A stretch of 64,000 bases of DNA from Mycobacterium deserti (GTDB lineage: Bacteria; Actinomycetota; Actinomycetes; Mycobacteriales; Mycobacteriaceae), in contig NZ_JAODWD010000002.1 of assembly GCF_025345615.1 (NCBI RefSeq), positions 620,001 through 684,000 on the forward strand. The letters run 5' to 3'. Positions 9,083-21,721 of the stretch are shown piece after piece. How positions within the stretch are numbered: the stretch's first letter is position 1; each line of letters opens with the position of its first letter. The position numbers and the translations under genes were made by a program. The notes below the pieces were generated by a model. The model was not told the DNA's origin. It saw only the letters and a list, made by a program, of their open reading frames with translations, and made no database searches.

Positions 9083-10228
9083 TCAGATGTCCAGTTCGGC
9101 CGTGAGCGCATCCACTACCGCGCGCAGATCGCCGTCGTGCTCCTCGGCGACGCGGCGTTGCCGTTGATAGGACGCCCCTCGGTGGTAGATATCGGCGACA
9201 TTGGCAAGCTCGTCGGCACAATGCAGCGACGTGGCCACCGGCTCGAGTCGGTTGAGCAGATCGTCGAGGTCCTCGGTCACAAGCCGCTCGTTGCTGTCGG
9301 CGTCCTGGATGATCACCGCGTCGAGACCATAACGCGCTGCGCGCCACTTGTTTTCCTGCACATGCCATGGCGGCATGGTCGGCAGGGACTCCCCGGCATC
9401 GAGGCGGCGGTCCAGGTCGACGATCAAGCAGTGCGTCAACGCGACCAGCGCGCCCAGTTCGCGCAAGTTGGACACGCCGTCGAAGATCCGCACCTCGACG
9501 GTTCCTATGTGTGGTGAAGGCCGGATATCCCAACGGATCTCGTTCATGTGGTCGATGATGCCGGTCTTCTTCTGATCGTCGACGAAACCTTCCCACTCAG
9601 CCCATGTCTGAAAGTGGAACGGCAGACCGGCGGTGGGCAGCTGCTGGAACATCATCGCCCGGTTGGACGCGTAACCGGTGTCCTCGCCGTCCCAGAACGG
9701 CGACGACGCCGACAGGGCCAGCAGATGCGGATAGTAGTTGAGCAGTGAGGTGTTGATCGCCATCACCTTGTGCGACGACGAAATCCCCACGTGCACATGC
9801 ACGCCCCAGATGAGCATTTGCCTGCCCCACCACTGGGTGCGCTTGATCAGTTCGGCGTAACGGGGCGCGTCGGTCAGGCTTCCCGGCGACCACTTCGCGA
9901 ACGGATGCGTGCCCGCACAGAACAACTCCATGCCGCGATTGCGGACGATCTGACGAGCGGTCACCAGCGTGGAGCGCAGATCATCCATCGCATCAGGGAC
10001 GGAATCACAGATGCCGGTGACGATTTCGACCGTATTGCGCAGAAGCTCTTTGTGTACGTGCGGATTGTTCTCGCCGAGTTCCTCGATGACGCCTGCAGCC
10101 TCGTTGCTCAGGGCACGCGTTTCGGCGTCGACCAAGGCGAACTCCCACTCAACCCCGACCGTCGGGCGGGGTGAGCCCTTGAAGTTTATGCGGCTGCCAG
10201 CCGATGCCTTACTCGGCGGAAATGACAC
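9083..10228 (-). CDS. Carboxylate-amine ligase, YbdK/GCS2 family
   Basis: About 381 residues of the glutamate-cysteine ligase type 2 family (YbdK-like). Visible: [16 protein letters not shown] at the N-terminus, [20 protein letters not shown], and [13 protein letters not shown] with metal/ATP-binding His and Glu residues. Mycobacteria use mycothiol rather than glutathione, so the true substrate is unknown. The start is uncertain: no ATG lies beyond the sodC stop, and a GTG at 10228 gives a length close to Rv0433 with a 20-bp overlap into sodC. Upstream codons to 10294 would overlap sodC further. Confidence 0.85.
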   Translation of the reverse strand: MSFPPSKASAGSRINFKGSPRPTVGVEWEFALVDAETRALSNEAAGVIEELGENNPHVHKELLRNTVEIVTGICDSVPDAMDDLRSTLVTARQIVRNRGMELFCAGTHPFAKWSPGSLTDAPRYAELIKRTQWWGRQMLIWGVHVHVGISSSHKVMAINTSLLNYYPHLLALSASSPFWDGEDTGYASNRAMMFQQLPTAGLPFHFQTWAEWEGFVDDQKKTGIIDHMNEIRWDIRPSPHIGTVEVRIFDGVSNLRELGALVALTHCLIVDLDRRLDAGESLPTMPPWHVQENKWRAARYGLDAVIIQDADSNERLVTEDLDDLLNRLEPVATSLHCADELANVADIYHRGASYQRQRRVAEEHDGDLRAVVDALTAELDI

Positions 10229-10916
10229 CGCAGGCCACGCGCTTTCCGGCATCGCCGGTGGACAGCGTCGCCTCGTCGGGCGGCGGGTTGCCATTCACCT
10301 GCTGGTAGCGCTCCGGCGGGATGTTGGCGAAGTTGTCGGCCTTCTCGTGAATGATGATCGCTGTCTTGGCCTCGCCCGTCAGATCCTCGGCGGTGAACGC
10401 GTCGGTGGTCGTCACCAACATCGCCGAGCCGTCCTCGCGGACCTGCAGCGAGGTCAGGTCGCCGCTGGCGGGGTGCCCGCTGTGGCCGGCAACCTGGAAA
10501 TGTCCACCGGCGGAGTTGAAGTCACCGGGCGCGCCACCGGTCGGTGCCACCGAGCTGGCCTCACATTTGCCGACCGAGTGAATGTGGATTCCGTGGAATC
10601 CCGGCGTCAGCTGGCCCGAAGCGGTAGTCCGCACGGTGACGGTGGCGTACCCGTTGGCAAACGCGATCTCGGCGGTGGCCACCGATGTCCCGTCCGGGGA
10701 CTTCAGATCGGCGGTCAGCGTTTCGCCACCACCCTCCCCTTCGGCGGGTGCCGCGGCTTGTCCCTCTTCACCGGCCGGCGCCGCAGGCTCCGGGGAGCCG
10801 GTCCAGATCGACGGCGTGGTGCCCGTCGTGCTGGCGGGCTCTTCGGGTGCGGAGCAAGCGCTCAACGCAAGAGCGGGAACGGCGAACAAGGCAGCGGCAG
10901 CGGCAGTCTTGAGCAT
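10209..10916 (-). CDS. sodC: Periplasmic Cu-type superoxide dismutase lipoprotein
   Basis: 235 residues with a lipoprotein signal (lipobox LSAC, Cys21), then a Pro/Ala/Glu linker and the SOD domain. Copper ligands are in [11 protein letters not shown] and at GGHF, with the late His in [11 protein letters not shown] and the active-site Arg in the C-terminal [12 protein letters not shown]. The stretch [17 protein letters not shown] has the spacing of M. tuberculosis SodC, which is known to lack bound zinc, so this enzyme may be zinc-free too. It dismutates superoxide at the cell surface. The ATG at 10916 is preferred over a TTG at 10922; virR ends 10 bp upstream. Confidence 0.94.
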   Translation of the reverse strand: MLKTAAAAALFAVPALALSACSAPEEPASTTGTTPSIWTGSPEPAAPAGEEGQAAAPAEGEGGGETLTADLKSPDGTSVATAEIAFANGYATVTVRTTASGQLTPGFHGIHIHSVGKCEASSVAPTGGAPGDFNSAGGHFQVAGHSGHPASGDLTSLQVREDGSAMLVTTTDAFTAEDLTGEAKTAIIIHEKADNFANIPPERYQQVNGNPPPDEATLSTGDAGKRVACGVISAE

Positions 10917-10926
10917 GAGCAAGAGC

Positions 10927-11388
10927 CTAGCCGGTGACCACCACGACCACGCCGGGCGGCTGGTCGGCGACTTCGGGGACCCGCGGCTCGACCGGCGCGT
11001 CCAGCAACCGGCCGACGTCCTCGGCTGCTTCCCGTTCGCCGGGAGCGTCGCTGAAGTACACCGTCGTGGCGGTGACGTCCGGGAGCTCTAGGTTGCCGGT
11101 GTCGGCGACGTTCCAACCGTCCTCACGAAGCCGGTTGGCCGCGCCTTCTGCGGCGCCCTGCACCGTTGAGATGTTGAAGACGCGCACCTCGGGACGCGCG
11201 GGCGCGGCGGATTCGGCAGGTTTCGCGGCTGTGGTGGTGGCTGTCGTGGCGATCGGCGCCTGTTCGCTGTCGTCGTCGCCGTCTGAGCCCAGTGCCTGCA
11301 AGCCGACCAGCAGAAACACGACTCCCAGAAAGAGGAGCACCATCACGATGGCGCGAAGGGGAAGGCCGGTCGAGTTCCGCTGGTTCAT
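10927..11388 (-). CDS. virR: VirR/LytR C-terminal-domain membrane protein
   Basis: 153 residues: a short basic N-terminus, one membrane helix ([21 protein letters not shown], about residues 12-32), a low-complexity Ala/Thr linker, and a LytR_C domain ([21 protein letters not shown] onward). It corresponds to Rv0431, called VirR, which in M. tuberculosis restrains membrane vesicle release and affects cell-wall integrity. The ATG at 11388 is chosen because the protein then begins directly before the helix and matches the usual length. It is transcribed towards sodC. Confidence 0.88.
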   Translation of the reverse strand: MNQRNSTGLPLRAIVMVLLFLGVVFLLVGLQALGSDGDDDSEQAPIATTATTTAAKPAESAAPARPEVRVFNISTVQGAAEGAANRLREDGWNVADTGNLELPDVTATTVYFSDAPGEREAAEDVGRLLDAPVEPRVPEVADQPPGVVVVVTG

Positions 11389-11422
11389 TGCGCCCACTGT
11401 ATCGAGCGGTACCCGAAAGACC

Positions 11423-11731
11423 TCAGGTGACGTCGAAACCGAGACGGCGCGCCGCACGCGCCTTCTGCCGGCTGGCGCGCAGCCGTCGGAGCCGCTTCAC
11501 CAGCATCGGGTCCGCTGCCAGCGCCTCGGGACGGTCCACCAGCGCATTCAGCACCTGGTAGTAACGCGTGGCCGACATCGAGAAGAGCTCTTTGATCGCG
11601 TCCTCTTTCGAGCCGGCGTACTTCCACCACTGACGCTCGAACGCCAAGATGTCGTGCTCTCGTCGGGTCAGGCCATCGGTGAGCTCAGAGTCGTCCCCGG
11701 ATTGCTCAGTCCGCGCAATCGCGCCGTCCAT
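11423..11731 (-). CDS. DUF3263 helix-turn-helix-like protein
   Basis: 102 residues, the same length as Rv0430. The DUF3263 core is LTRREHDILAFERQWWKYAG, followed by SKEDAIKELFSMSATRYYQV, which looks like a sigma-like or small DNA-binding helix-turn-helix, and a basic C-terminus (RRLRASRQKARAARR). An AGGAG five bases before the ATG at 11731 fixes the start. It lies 34 bp upstream of virR in the same direction and is divergent from def; function unknown. Confidence 0.85.
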   Translation of the reverse strand: MDGAIARTEQSGDDSELTDGLTRREHDILAFERQWWKYAGSKEDAIKELFSMSATRYYQVLNALVDRPEALAADPMLVKRLRRLRASRQKARAARRLGFDVT

Positions 11732-11864
11732 TTCGCTCCTGGACCCTTCCGACACTCGAATGACATCGCTGTGGTTCGGCGCTCATTCAACCACGGGTTT
11801 GGAGGGTCAGGCGTCCGACATGCCCGCGAGTCGGCGCATTAGCTTGCCGACTTAAGCTTGCCCG

Positions 11865-12458
11865 ATGGCTGTCGTACCCATCCGCATCGTGGGAGATCCC
11901 GTCCTGCACACCGCGACCGAACCGGTGCCGGTGGCGCAGGATGGTTCGCTGCCCGCCGATTTGGCGGAGCTGATTGCCGATCTGTACGACACGATGGACG
12001 CCGCGAACGGTGTCGGGTTGGCCGCCAACCAGATCGGTGTCGCGAAACGAGTCTTCGTATACGACTGCGCCGACGAGCGCGGCCGCACCACCCGGCGGCG
12101 CGGTGTCATCGTCAATCCGGTGCTGGAAACTTCCGAGGTGCCCGAGACCATGCCCGACCCCGACAACGATGATGAGGGCTGCCTGTCGGTGCCGGGCGAG
12201 TCGTTCCCGACCGGGCGCGCGGAGTGGGCGCGGGTGACGGGGCTGGACGCCGACGGCGCACCGATAACGCTCGAGGGCACCGGCCTCTTCGCGCGAATGC
12301 TGCAGCACGAGACCGGCCATCTCGACGGATTCCTCTATCTGGACCGGCTGGTCGGCCGGCACGCGCGTGGCGCCAAGCGTGCGGTGAAGTCGCACGGCTG
12401 GGGCGTGCCCGGGCTGTCGTGGATGCCGGGCAAGGACCCCGATCCCTTCGGGCATTGA
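11865..12458 (+). CDS. def: Peptide deformylase
   Basis: 197 residues, the usual mycobacterial length. It removes the formyl group from N-terminal methionine of new proteins. All three catalytic motifs are intact: [10 protein letters not shown] (motif 1), EGCLSVPG (motif 2, metal-binding Cys) and QHETGHLDG (motif 3, two metal-binding His and the catalytic Glu). Like other mycobacterial enzymes it has a long C-terminal tail after motif 3 ([20 protein letters not shown]). The next gene starts on its stop codon. Confidence 0.97.
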   Translation: MAVVPIRIVGDPVLHTATEPVPVAQDGSLPADLAELIADLYDTMDAANGVGLAANQIGVAKRVFVYDCADERGRTTRRRGVIVNPVLETSEVPETMPDPDNDDEGCLSVPGESFPTGRAEWARVTGLDADGAPITLEGTGLFARMLQHETGHLDGFLYLDRLVGRHARGAKRAVKSHGWGVPGLSWMPGKDPDPFGH

Positions 12459-13363
12459 TGCCGCTGCCTCCGGTGGGGACGCGGGTGGTGATCCGATATC
12501 GCCTGCCCGCCGGGTCGACGCCACCGCTCACCGACGTGATCGGTCATCTGCTTTCGACCGGTGCGGCAGTGCGGGTGCGCACCAAACGTGGCGACGTGGT
12601 GTCAGTCGACTCCGATGATGTGGTGACCATCAAGGAGCTGGCAGCGGCACCGGTGCGCACGTCGGACATTCGCAATGTCGAGCATGCGGCGGCGCTGGCG
12701 TGGCCGGGTTTGGAACATCAGTGGCTGGACGGCTGGCTGCTACGTTCCGCCCGTGGTGTGACGCATCGCGGCAATTCGGCTGTGCCACTGGGTGTAGAGG
12801 CTGACGTGTCTGCGCTGCCCGCGATCGCCGAGCATTACACAACGCGTGGGTTGACGCCGTGGTTGTCGTTGCCGGACAGGCTGTTTCGCTTACCGGGCGG
12901 TGTCCGTCCGCACCTCGAGACTCTTGTGATGGTCCGCGACGCCGGTGTCGAAGCGGGCGTGGACGCCGACGATGACCCGGTGCGGTTGCTGGCACAACCC
13001 GACCCGGACTGGATGCGGGTGTACGAGCGTGACGTGCCGATCGAGGTCTTGACCGCCACCGTTGATGGAGAGGTGGTGTTCGGCTCCATCCCGGGCGCGG
13101 CGGTTGGACGTGCGGCGGTGACCGACGCGCCGGACGGCACTCGATGGGTAGGGCTGTCGGCAGTGCGCGTCGCCGAGGATCAGCGCCGAACCGGGTACGC
13201 GCGCCAGTTGTGCGCAGCGCTGTTGGCGTGGGGGGCCGAACACGGTGCGGCGCGCGCTTACCTGCAGGTGCTGGTCGACAACACCGCGGCGTCAAGGCTT
13301 TTCGAGTCGATGGCCTTCACCGTCCAGCACCGGTCTCGATACGTTCCAGCAGATGCGCTCTAG
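12458..13363 (+). CDS. GNAT-family N-acetyltransferase
   Basis: 301 residues. The ATG at 12458 shares one base with the def stop (TGATG), so the two genes are translationally coupled. The N-terminal 60 residues form a small beta-rich domain (GTRVVIRYRLPAGSTPPLTD); the C-terminal 150 contain the GNAT fold with the acetyl-CoA loop VAEDQRRTGYARQLCAALLA and VDNTAASRLFESMAF. It matches Rv0428c in length and position. The acceptor substrate is unknown. Confidence 0.88.
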   Translation: MPLPPVGTRVVIRYRLPAGSTPPLTDVIGHLLSTGAAVRVRTKRGDVVSVDSDDVVTIKELAAAPVRTSDIRNVEHAAALAWPGLEHQWLDGWLLRSARGVTHRGNSAVPLGVEADVSALPAIAEHYTTRGLTPWLSLPDRLFRLPGGVRPHLETLVMVRDAGVEAGVDADDDPVRLLAQPDPDWMRVYERDVPIEVLTATVDGEVVFGSIPGAAVGRAAVTDAPDGTRWVGLSAVRVAEDQRRTGYARQLCAALLAWGAEHGAARAYLQVLVDNTAASRLFESMAFTVQHRSRYVPADAL

Positions 13364-13375
13364 AAGGGCCGCGAC

Positions 13376-13390
13376 TGCACCGACGGTGCA
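13376..13390. terminator. Short inverted repeat after the def-GNAT pair
   Basis: TGCACC-GAC-GGTGCA begins 12 bp after the GNAT stop and about 100 bp before xthA. It could be a weak terminator hairpin or a small operator. No T-run follows, so this is uncertain. Confidence 0.25.
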
Positions 13391-13488
13391 ACCAACGCCA
13401 CCGCCGCCCCATCGCCGCCGCCTCCCCACCCAGGAAGGTGATCAACCCCGCAGATCCGCCGGTGGATCCGCCTCCGTACTCTCGGTTT

Positions 13489-14289
13489 GTGCGGATCGCT
13501 ACGTGGAACGTGAATTCGATTCGCGCGCGGGTCGACCGCGTGGCGGACTGGCTGGAGCGCGCCGAGGTGGACGTACTCGCGATGCAGGAGACGAAGTGCT
13601 CCGACGAGCAGTTTCCGATGATGCCGTTCATGGCGGCCGGCTACGACGTCGTGCACTGCGGGTTCAATCAGTGGAACGGAGTGGCGATCGCGTCACGTGT
13701 CGGCATCGACGACGTGGAGGTCGGCTTTGACGGCCAGCCGACGTGGAGCGACAAACCCGACGTCGCGGCCGCGGCGGAGGCGCGCGCACTCGGCGCGACT
13801 TGCAACGGGGTGCGGGTCTGGAGTCTGTACATTCCCAACGGGCGCTTCGTCGGCTCCCCGCATTACCAATACAAGCTGGAATGGCTTGCGGCGCTGCGTA
13901 ATGCGGCGCAGAAGTGGCTGACTCAAGACCCGGATGCGCCGATCGCCCTTGTCGGCGACTGGAACATCGCGCCGACCGACGAGGACGTGTGGAGCGTCGA
14001 TTTCTATGCCAACAGCACGCACGTCACTCCGGCTGAGCGAGCGGCTTTCGAGGCGATAGTCGACGCGCAGTACACGGACGTGGTGCGGCCGTACACCCCG
14101 GGCCCCGCCGTGTACACGTATTGGGATTACACCCAGTTGAGGTTTCCGAAGAATCGCGGGATGCGTATCGACTTCATTCTCGGTTCGCCGGCGCTGGCCG
14201 ATCGCGTCACCCGCGCCGAGATCGTGCGAGAGGAACGAAAAGGCAAGGGCGCCAGTGATCATGCCCCAGTGCTCGTCGAACTGACATAG
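13489..14289 (+). CDS. xthA: Exodeoxyribonuclease III / AP endonuclease
   Basis: About 266 residues of the EEP fold. Visible are ATWNVNSIRAR, the metal-binding Glu in MQETKCSDEQFP, FNQWNGVAIASR, the Tyr/Asn motif LYIPNGR, GDWNIAPTDEDVW with catalytic Asp and Asn, and the final RIDFIL and SDHAPV with the catalytic His. It cleaves DNA at abasic sites in base-excision repair. The GTG at 13489 puts the start right before the first beta strand. An open frame continues upstream with no clear ribosome binding site, and a GTG near 13462 is an alternative. Confidence 0.92.
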   Translation: MRIATWNVNSIRARVDRVADWLERAEVDVLAMQETKCSDEQFPMMPFMAAGYDVVHCGFNQWNGVAIASRVGIDDVEVGFDGQPTWSDKPDVAAAAEARALGATCNGVRVWSLYIPNGRFVGSPHYQYKLEWLAALRNAAQKWLTQDPDAPIALVGDWNIAPTDEDVWSVDFYANSTHVTPAERAAFEAIVDAQYTDVVRPYTPGPAVYTYWDYTQLRFPKNRGMRIDFILGSPALADRVTRAEIVREERKGKGASDHAPVLVELT

Positions 14290-14309
14290 CACCCTCGCGC
14301 CGTTAGCGC

Positions 14310-16334
14310 CTAATCGTCCTCGCCCTCACTGCCGGCCTTACCCGGCTGACCCGCTGCGCCGTCGTCACCGGCTTTACCCGCCGTACCCGACGCACCCGCA
14401 CTACCGGCCTTGCCCGCAGTGCCCGAAGCGCCGGTGTTTCCAGTAGTGCCGTCAGATCCTGACTGTCCCGACTTGCCTGTCTGACCGTTGGCACCTGTCG
14501 AGCCGGTGCCGCCGTTGCTGCCGAAGAATCCGCCGGATCCTCCTTGGCCCGCAGCGCCGCCCTGACCTCCGGCGCCGCCCGCCCCCGCAGCGCCACCTTT
14601 TCCAGCGGCGCCCCCGCCGCCTCCGGCACCGCCTTCACCCGCGGCGCCACCATTCCCGCCTGCGCCGGCTTCACCGCCTTCGCCGCCTTCGCCTCCTGCG
14701 CCCGCTTTTCCGGCAGCACCACCTTTCCCAGGCGTCGCTTCACCGACGAACGTCGAGGCCTTGCCACCGTTTCCACCATTACCGCCGTTGCCGCCGTCGT
14801 CGCCGTCGCCGCCATCACCGCCGTTGCCGCCGATCCCTCCGTTGCCACCGTCGCCGCCGTTGCCGCCGGCGCCACCATTGCCTCCGCTGCCGCCGTCTCC
14901 GCCGGTGCCGCCAGTTCCGCCGTCGCCGCCAACACCGCCGCTGCCGCCGACGCCGCCGGAACCGAAGAACCAGCTCCCGGCGCCACCCTTGCCCCCCGCA
15001 CCCGCGGGCGTACCGGCGCCGCCCTTGCCGCCGGCGGTGCCGCTTGTTCCGGCTTGGCCGGCACCTCCGGCCGTGCCGTTACCGCCGGCAGCGCCTGCAC
15101 CACCTTGCGTCCCGTTGGCACCTGGCTGACCCGCTGCGCCTTGGCCGCCGTCGCCTCCATTGCCGCCGTTGCCGCCGACCGCGGAGCAGCAGATCCCGCT
15201 GGACGCAAGGCCTCCTTCTCCACCGTTGCCACCATTGCCGCCCGTGGTGCCTGCGCCGCCGTTGCCGCCGTTGGCTCCCTTGGCATCGCCGAAGATGATG
15301 CTGCTGCCGCCGCGTCCGCCATTGCCGCCGGGGCTTCCCGGTTGACCGTTTGCGCCGGGTGTGGGAGGTGTGCTTTCCCCGGGCAGGCCATGTTCACCAG
15401 GCGGGCCTGCGGGATTGGCACCGTCGGCGCCGTCGACACCATGACCGCCCGGTCCACCGTTCGCACCGTCTCCGCCGTCGGTGCCGTCGTCACCGTCCTG
15501 ACCGTCGGTACCGTTCTGACCATTGGTGCCGGCCGTTCCCGTTATCCCGTTGCCGCCGTTGCCTCCTGCGCCGCCATTGCCGACCAACGTGCCCGAGAAG
15601 CCACCGTCACCTCCGTTGGCCCCGATGCCGCCGTGACCGCCGGCGCCGCCATTGCCGACGAAGAACCCGCCGTTGCCGCCGGCGCCCCCGGCCACACCCG
15701 CTGTCAAGCTGTCGCCGCCGCGTCCGCCGTTACCCCACAGGCCGGCATTGCCGCCCTTGCCGCCATTGGCACCGGCGCCGCCGTTGCCGAACAGGATTCC
15801 GCCGTTGCCGCCGTTGCATGCATCGCCGGTGCAGTCGGCCGCCGCGTCCTGACCGTTGCCGACGAAGAAGCCGACGGCCCAGCCGAGCAGATCTGCGGCC
15901 GGGTCGACGTATGCCAAAGAGATCGTGGCAGACGAAGGAGAAGAAGCGGCTGCCCGCGCCAAGCCTGGACGAGTCCTGGCGGAACCAACCGCGAATGTCG
16001 ATGTACGGGTAGGGCGGAAGTCTGTGATCGACGATGTGCGGGGACCACTGAGATGTTCGACGCCTGCGAGAATCTCGGCGAATGACAACGGCCCGTATAC
16101 ACCGAGTGGACGGGCTGGATCCGGTACCGACTCTGCCGGCGCCGGCCCACGGCCGGGCAGCAGCCACGGCACCGACACGGCCGCGGGCGCGACGTGAGCA
16201 CTGCGGACCTCGCGAGCCGCGGTCGCGGGTGTTGGTTCGGGTGGCCGGATCAGTAGGACGTTGGCACCGGCGATCATCACACCGCTGACCAACAGCGGCG
16301 CAACCGCCAACGACACATGCTTACTAACGGCCAT
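14310..16334 (-). CDS. PGRS/collagen-like glycine-rich exported protein without a PE domain
   Basis: 674 residues. Residues 8-28 are a hydrophobic signal or anchor, followed by about 150 residues of ordinary sequence, then a cysteine-bearing transition (DCTGDACNGGNGG). The rest is Gly-rich: PGRS-type GGxGGN repeats, a collagen-like Gly-X-Y block (GPPGEHGLPGES and neighbours), a second Cys site (SSGICCSAVGG), more PGRS repeats, and a Gly-X-Y end (GAAGQPGKAGSEGEDD). There is no PE domain, so it is not a classical PE_PGRS protein. A good AAGGGGA site precedes the ATG at 16334. I infer a surface-exposed or cell-wall protein; function unknown. Confidence 0.82.
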   Translation of the reverse strand: MAVSKHVSLAVAPLLVSGVMIAGANVLLIRPPEPTPATAAREVRSAHVAPAAVSVPWLLPGRGPAPAESVPDPARPLGVYGPLSFAEILAGVEHLSGPRTSSITDFRPTRTSTFAVGSARTRPGLARAAASSPSSATISLAYVDPAADLLGWAVGFFVGNGQDAAADCTGDACNGGNGGILFGNGGAGANGGKGGNAGLWGNGGRGGDSLTAGVAGGAGGNGGFFVGNGGAGGHGGIGANGGDGGFSGTLVGNGGAGGNGGNGITGTAGTNGQNGTDGQDGDDGTDGGDGANGGPGGHGVDGADGANPAGPPGEHGLPGESTPPTPGANGQPGSPGGNGGRGGSSIIFGDAKGANGGNGGAGTTGGNGGNGGEGGLASSGICCSAVGGNGGNGGDGGQGAAGQPGANGTQGGAGAAGGNGTAGGAGQAGTSGTAGGKGGAGTPAGAGGKGGAGSWFFGSGGVGGSGGVGGDGGTGGTGGDGGSGGNGGAGGNGGDGGNGGIGGNGGDGGDGDDGGNGGNGGNGGKASTFVGEATPGKGGAAGKAGAGGEGGEGGEAGAGGNGGAAGEGGAGGGGGAAGKGGAAGAGGAGGQGGAAGQGGSGGFFGSNGGTGSTGANGQTGKSGQSGSDGTTGNTGASGTAGKAGSAGASGTAGKAGDDGAAGQPGKAGSEGEDD

Positions 16335-16401
16335 GTCAAATTCCCCTTGCCTGACCCGATTCGGGCGATATCGACGCTAAGGAGGCGGCCCATAATTTGA
16401 A

Positions 16402-16417
16402 TTAGGGAAATCCCTAA
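16402..16417. promoter_or_regulatory. Inverted repeat upstream of the PGRS-like gene
   Basis: TTAGGGA-AA-TCCCTAA, two perfect 7-bp arms with a 2-bp spacer, lies 68 bp upstream of the PGRS-like start in an otherwise AT-enriched patch. The TTxGGGA/TCCCxAA arms recall sites of NarL/LuxR-type response regulators such as DosR, but the DosR consensus is longer, so this is only a resemblance. Confidence 0.45.
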
Positions 16418-16625
16418 AGATTCGGACCAGACGTGCCGCATCTGGAATCCGCGCACCCGGCGAGCGGCAAAGCCGATGACCCGACGGCTCGAGGAGTCCA
16501 GCCATTGCAGGTCATCATCGCAAGCAGCACAGGCGAAATGGCCTGCGACTCCGTCGGACGGTTGGCCACGAGCGCGGACATGCCGAATTCCTGTCAGCGG
16601 CGACTGATTTGTCTGCCCGCAGCCG

Positions 16626-18377
16626 CTATCCGTCGTCGGCGTAGCGGCCCGGGTTGAACAGCGAGGCGATCAGGCCGATGACCATCATCGCCGCCGCGGC
16701 GATGAACACCACGACAAGACCAGAGTGGAACGGCTCGATGATCAGGTGCGGGAAAAATGTCTGCCCCGTCAGCACTTCGGCGTTCACGCCCGGCTGTTGC
16801 AGTGCGTGATACGGCTCGAGGAGCTCTTCGATCGGGTTGTAACCGAGGAATGCAGCGAACAGGCTGCCGACCGGCGGCAGATTCGACACCTCGTGCGCGA
16901 CCGCGGCAGAGACGCCCTGCTCCTGTAGCCCCGTGCTCAACGCGCCAGGCAACGTGTTCGCCAGGCCGACAATCATCAAAGAGAAGAAGATGCCGATCGA
17001 CAGTGATGAGCCGGCGTTGAAGAATGTCGCGCGAACACCCGACGCCGCACCGCGTTCGGCGGGAGGAACACTCGACATGATCGCTGCGGTGTTGGGAGCG
17101 GTGAAGATTCCGCCGCCGAACCCGTTGAGGAAGATCAGCAGCGCGAACACCCAGTAGTCGAAATCGACGGGAATCATCACCAGGGCGACGAAGGAGACAC
17201 CCATCAACAGCATGCCGCCGACGGTGAACGGCCGGGCTCCGAAGCGATCCGACAGTGAACCTGCCAGCGGACCCGCGATCAGGAACCCGATGGTGATCGG
17301 CAGCATGTAGATGGCCGCCCACAGCGGCGTTGACTCGAAATCGAAGCCGCGCAACGGAAGCCAGATACCCTGCAGCCAGATGATGAGCATGAACTGCAGA
17401 CCGCCGCGTCCGACCGACGACATCAGGCCTGCCAGATTGCCCATCCCGAACGCCGTCGACCGAAACAGGCGGATGTTGACCATCGGCTGTGCCACACGCA
17501 ATTCCACGAGGCAGAACACCACCAGCAGTAGCAGTCCCGCGCCGATCGCGCCGAGCACCCACGGATTCGTCCAACCGGTCGTCGATGCGCCATACGGCTG
17601 GATGCCGTAGGTGATGCCGACCAGCAGCAAGGTCAGCCCGACCCCGAACGTCAGGCAGCCCGGCCAGTCGAGCCTTCCCGGTGTGCGGACGCCGAGTTCC
17701 TTCAGCGAGCGCATGCTCCAGATCGTCCCCACGATTCCGATCGGCACGCCGACCCAGAAAATGGCCTGCCAGTGAATCTCGGCCAGCACACCGCCGATCA
17801 ACAGACCGAGGAACGATCCCGCCACTGCCGCCACCATGTTCACGCCGAGCGCCATGCCGCGCTGGTTCGCCGGAAACGCGTCGGTCAGGATCGCCGACGA
17901 GGATGCCATCAGCATCGCGCCTCCGACGCCCTGGGCGACGCGCCACGCGATCAGCCATAACGCGCCGCCGTCGAGGTGAAACGGGTCGAAGGACAGCGCG
18001 ATGGCAGAGAAGGTGAAGACGACGAACCCGATGTTGTAAATGCGCACCCGGCCGTACATGTCGCCGAGTCGACCGAACAGCACGACGAGCACCGCCGTCA
18101 CCACGAGGTAGCCCATCAGCATCCACAGCAGGTAACTGACATTGCCCGGCGCCAGCGGATTCAGGCCGATCCCACGGAAGATGGCGGGCAGCGAGATCAA
18201 CACAATGGATGCGTTGATGGTCGCCAGGAGCGTGCCCAGGGTGGTGTTCGACAGCGCGACCCACTTATAGAGCGGGTGGTCGTTATCCATGCGCCGCCGC
18301 CGGCGCGCCGTCTCGACGACGGCCACCTTCGCATCCGTAACCAGCGGGGGTTTGGTCTTTTCGAGTTCAGTCGCCAT
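16626..18377 (-). CDS. MFS drug exporter, DHA2 (14-helix) family
   Basis: 583 residues with many membrane helices and a basic N-terminal cytoplasmic tail ([18 protein letters not shown]). MFS motif A appears as [15 protein letters not shown] between helices 2 and 3, and the DHA2 motif C region as [18 protein letters not shown] and [20 protein letters not shown]. Such proteins export drugs or lipids with proton motive force. The ATG at 18377 is chosen over an upstream codon at 18407 because GGAGAAG precedes it. It is divergent from the thiC riboswitch and sits, with the PGRS-like gene, where M. tuberculosis has other genes. Confidence 0.9.
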   Translation of the reverse strand: MATELEKTKPPLVTDAKVAVVETARRRRRMDNDHPLYKWVALSNTTLGTLLATINASIVLISLPAIFRGIGLNPLAPGNVSYLLWMLMGYLVVTAVLVVLFGRLGDMYGRVRIYNIGFVVFTFSAIALSFDPFHLDGGALWLIAWRVAQGVGGAMLMASSSAILTDAFPANQRGMALGVNMVAAVAGSFLGLLIGGVLAEIHWQAIFWVGVPIGIVGTIWSMRSLKELGVRTPGRLDWPGCLTFGVGLTLLLVGITYGIQPYGASTTGWTNPWVLGAIGAGLLLLVVFCLVELRVAQPMVNIRLFRSTAFGMGNLAGLMSSVGRGGLQFMLIIWLQGIWLPLRGFDFESTPLWAAIYMLPITIGFLIAGPLAGSLSDRFGARPFTVGGMLLMGVSFVALVMIPVDFDYWVFALLIFLNGFGGGIFTAPNTAAIMSSVPPAERGAASGVRATFFNAGSSLSIGIFFSLMIVGLANTLPGALSTGLQEQGVSAAVAHEVSNLPPVGSLFAAFLGYNPIEELLEPYHALQQPGVNAEVLTGQTFFPHLIIEPFHSGLVVVFIAAAAMMVIGLIASLFNPGRYADDG

Positions 18378-18483
18378 CAGCTTCGCTTCTCCGCAATCGC
18401 AAAACACATATATTAGCTATACAAACCAACTCGCGGCAATTCCTGGTTCCCGCCGAGGCCATCGGCGCGCTAACGTGACAAGC

Positions 18484-21058
<2,575 letters not shown>

Positions 21059-21062
<4 letters not shown>

Positions 21063-21706
21063 CCCTCGAGCAGATCGCGGGGGTGGCCCACGAGCCCGAC
21101 GGCAAGGCCAGCGGCGTCGTGGTGCTGACGCACGGCGCGGGCGGCAGCCGGGAGGCTCCGCTGCTGAAGAAGATTTGTGATGAGTGGGCACGCCGCGGTT
21201 GGCTCGCGGTGCGGTACAACCTGCCGTATCGACGGCGGCGGCCCAAGGGTCCACCGTCAGGTTCCGCGACCGCAGATCAGGCGGGCGTCGTCGAGGCCAT
21301 CGAGGTGGCTCGCGGCCTGGCCGAGGGCCCGGTGATCGCGGGTGGCCACTCCTACGGCGGCCGGATGACGTCGATGGCGGTCGCCGACGCGGCCGCCGAC
21401 GTCGACGTGCTGACGCTGTTCTCCTACCCGCTGCATCCGCCCGGCAAGCCCGAACGCGCTCGCACCGAACATCTCCCGCGGATCATCGCCCCGACCGTCT
21501 TCACCCACGGCACCTCCGACCCGTTCGGCACGATTGATGAGTTACGTCCCGCCTCTGCGCTCATCCCCGCAGCCACCGAGATCGTCGAAGTCACTGGCGC
21601 CCGCCACGATCTCGGCTCCAAGACTCTCGACGTCCCCGCACTCGCCGTCGATGCGGCACTACGTTTATTGGCTGCGGGCGAACGCCGGGCATCCACTCGC
21701 AACTGA
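21059..21706 (+). CDS. Alpha/beta hydrolase (dienelactone hydrolase-like)
   Basis: 215 residues from a GTG at 21059 overlapping the thiD stop as GTGA. The fold is visible from VVLTHGAGGSRE (oxyanion region), the nucleophile elbow GGHSYGGRM with Ser at its centre, THGTSDPFG with the acid, and ARHDLG with the catalytic His. It matches the Rv0421c position. It is likely co-transcribed with thiC-thiD and so under the same riboswitch, but a thiamine role is not established. Confidence 0.87.
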
Positions 21707-21721
21707 CGCTACTGTCACGAG

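Noticed and set aside
9081..9596. Upstream extension of the LON-domain frame
   Set aside because: It is an out-of-frame reading inside the carboxylate-amine ligase gene; the GTG at 9080 begins exactly at the conserved LON N-terminus.
14544..16085. 513-residue open frame on the plus strand, opposite the PGRS-like gene
   Set aside because: It arises because the complement of GGN-rich codons has few stops. Its product is an Ala/Thr/Val low-complexity string, while the minus strand has a signal sequence, a ribosome binding site and ordered repeats.
18408..18483. AT-rich words (for example ATATATTAGCTATA) as an operator
   Set aside because: Only imperfect symmetry; probably just promoter elements of the divergent MFS and thiC transcripts.
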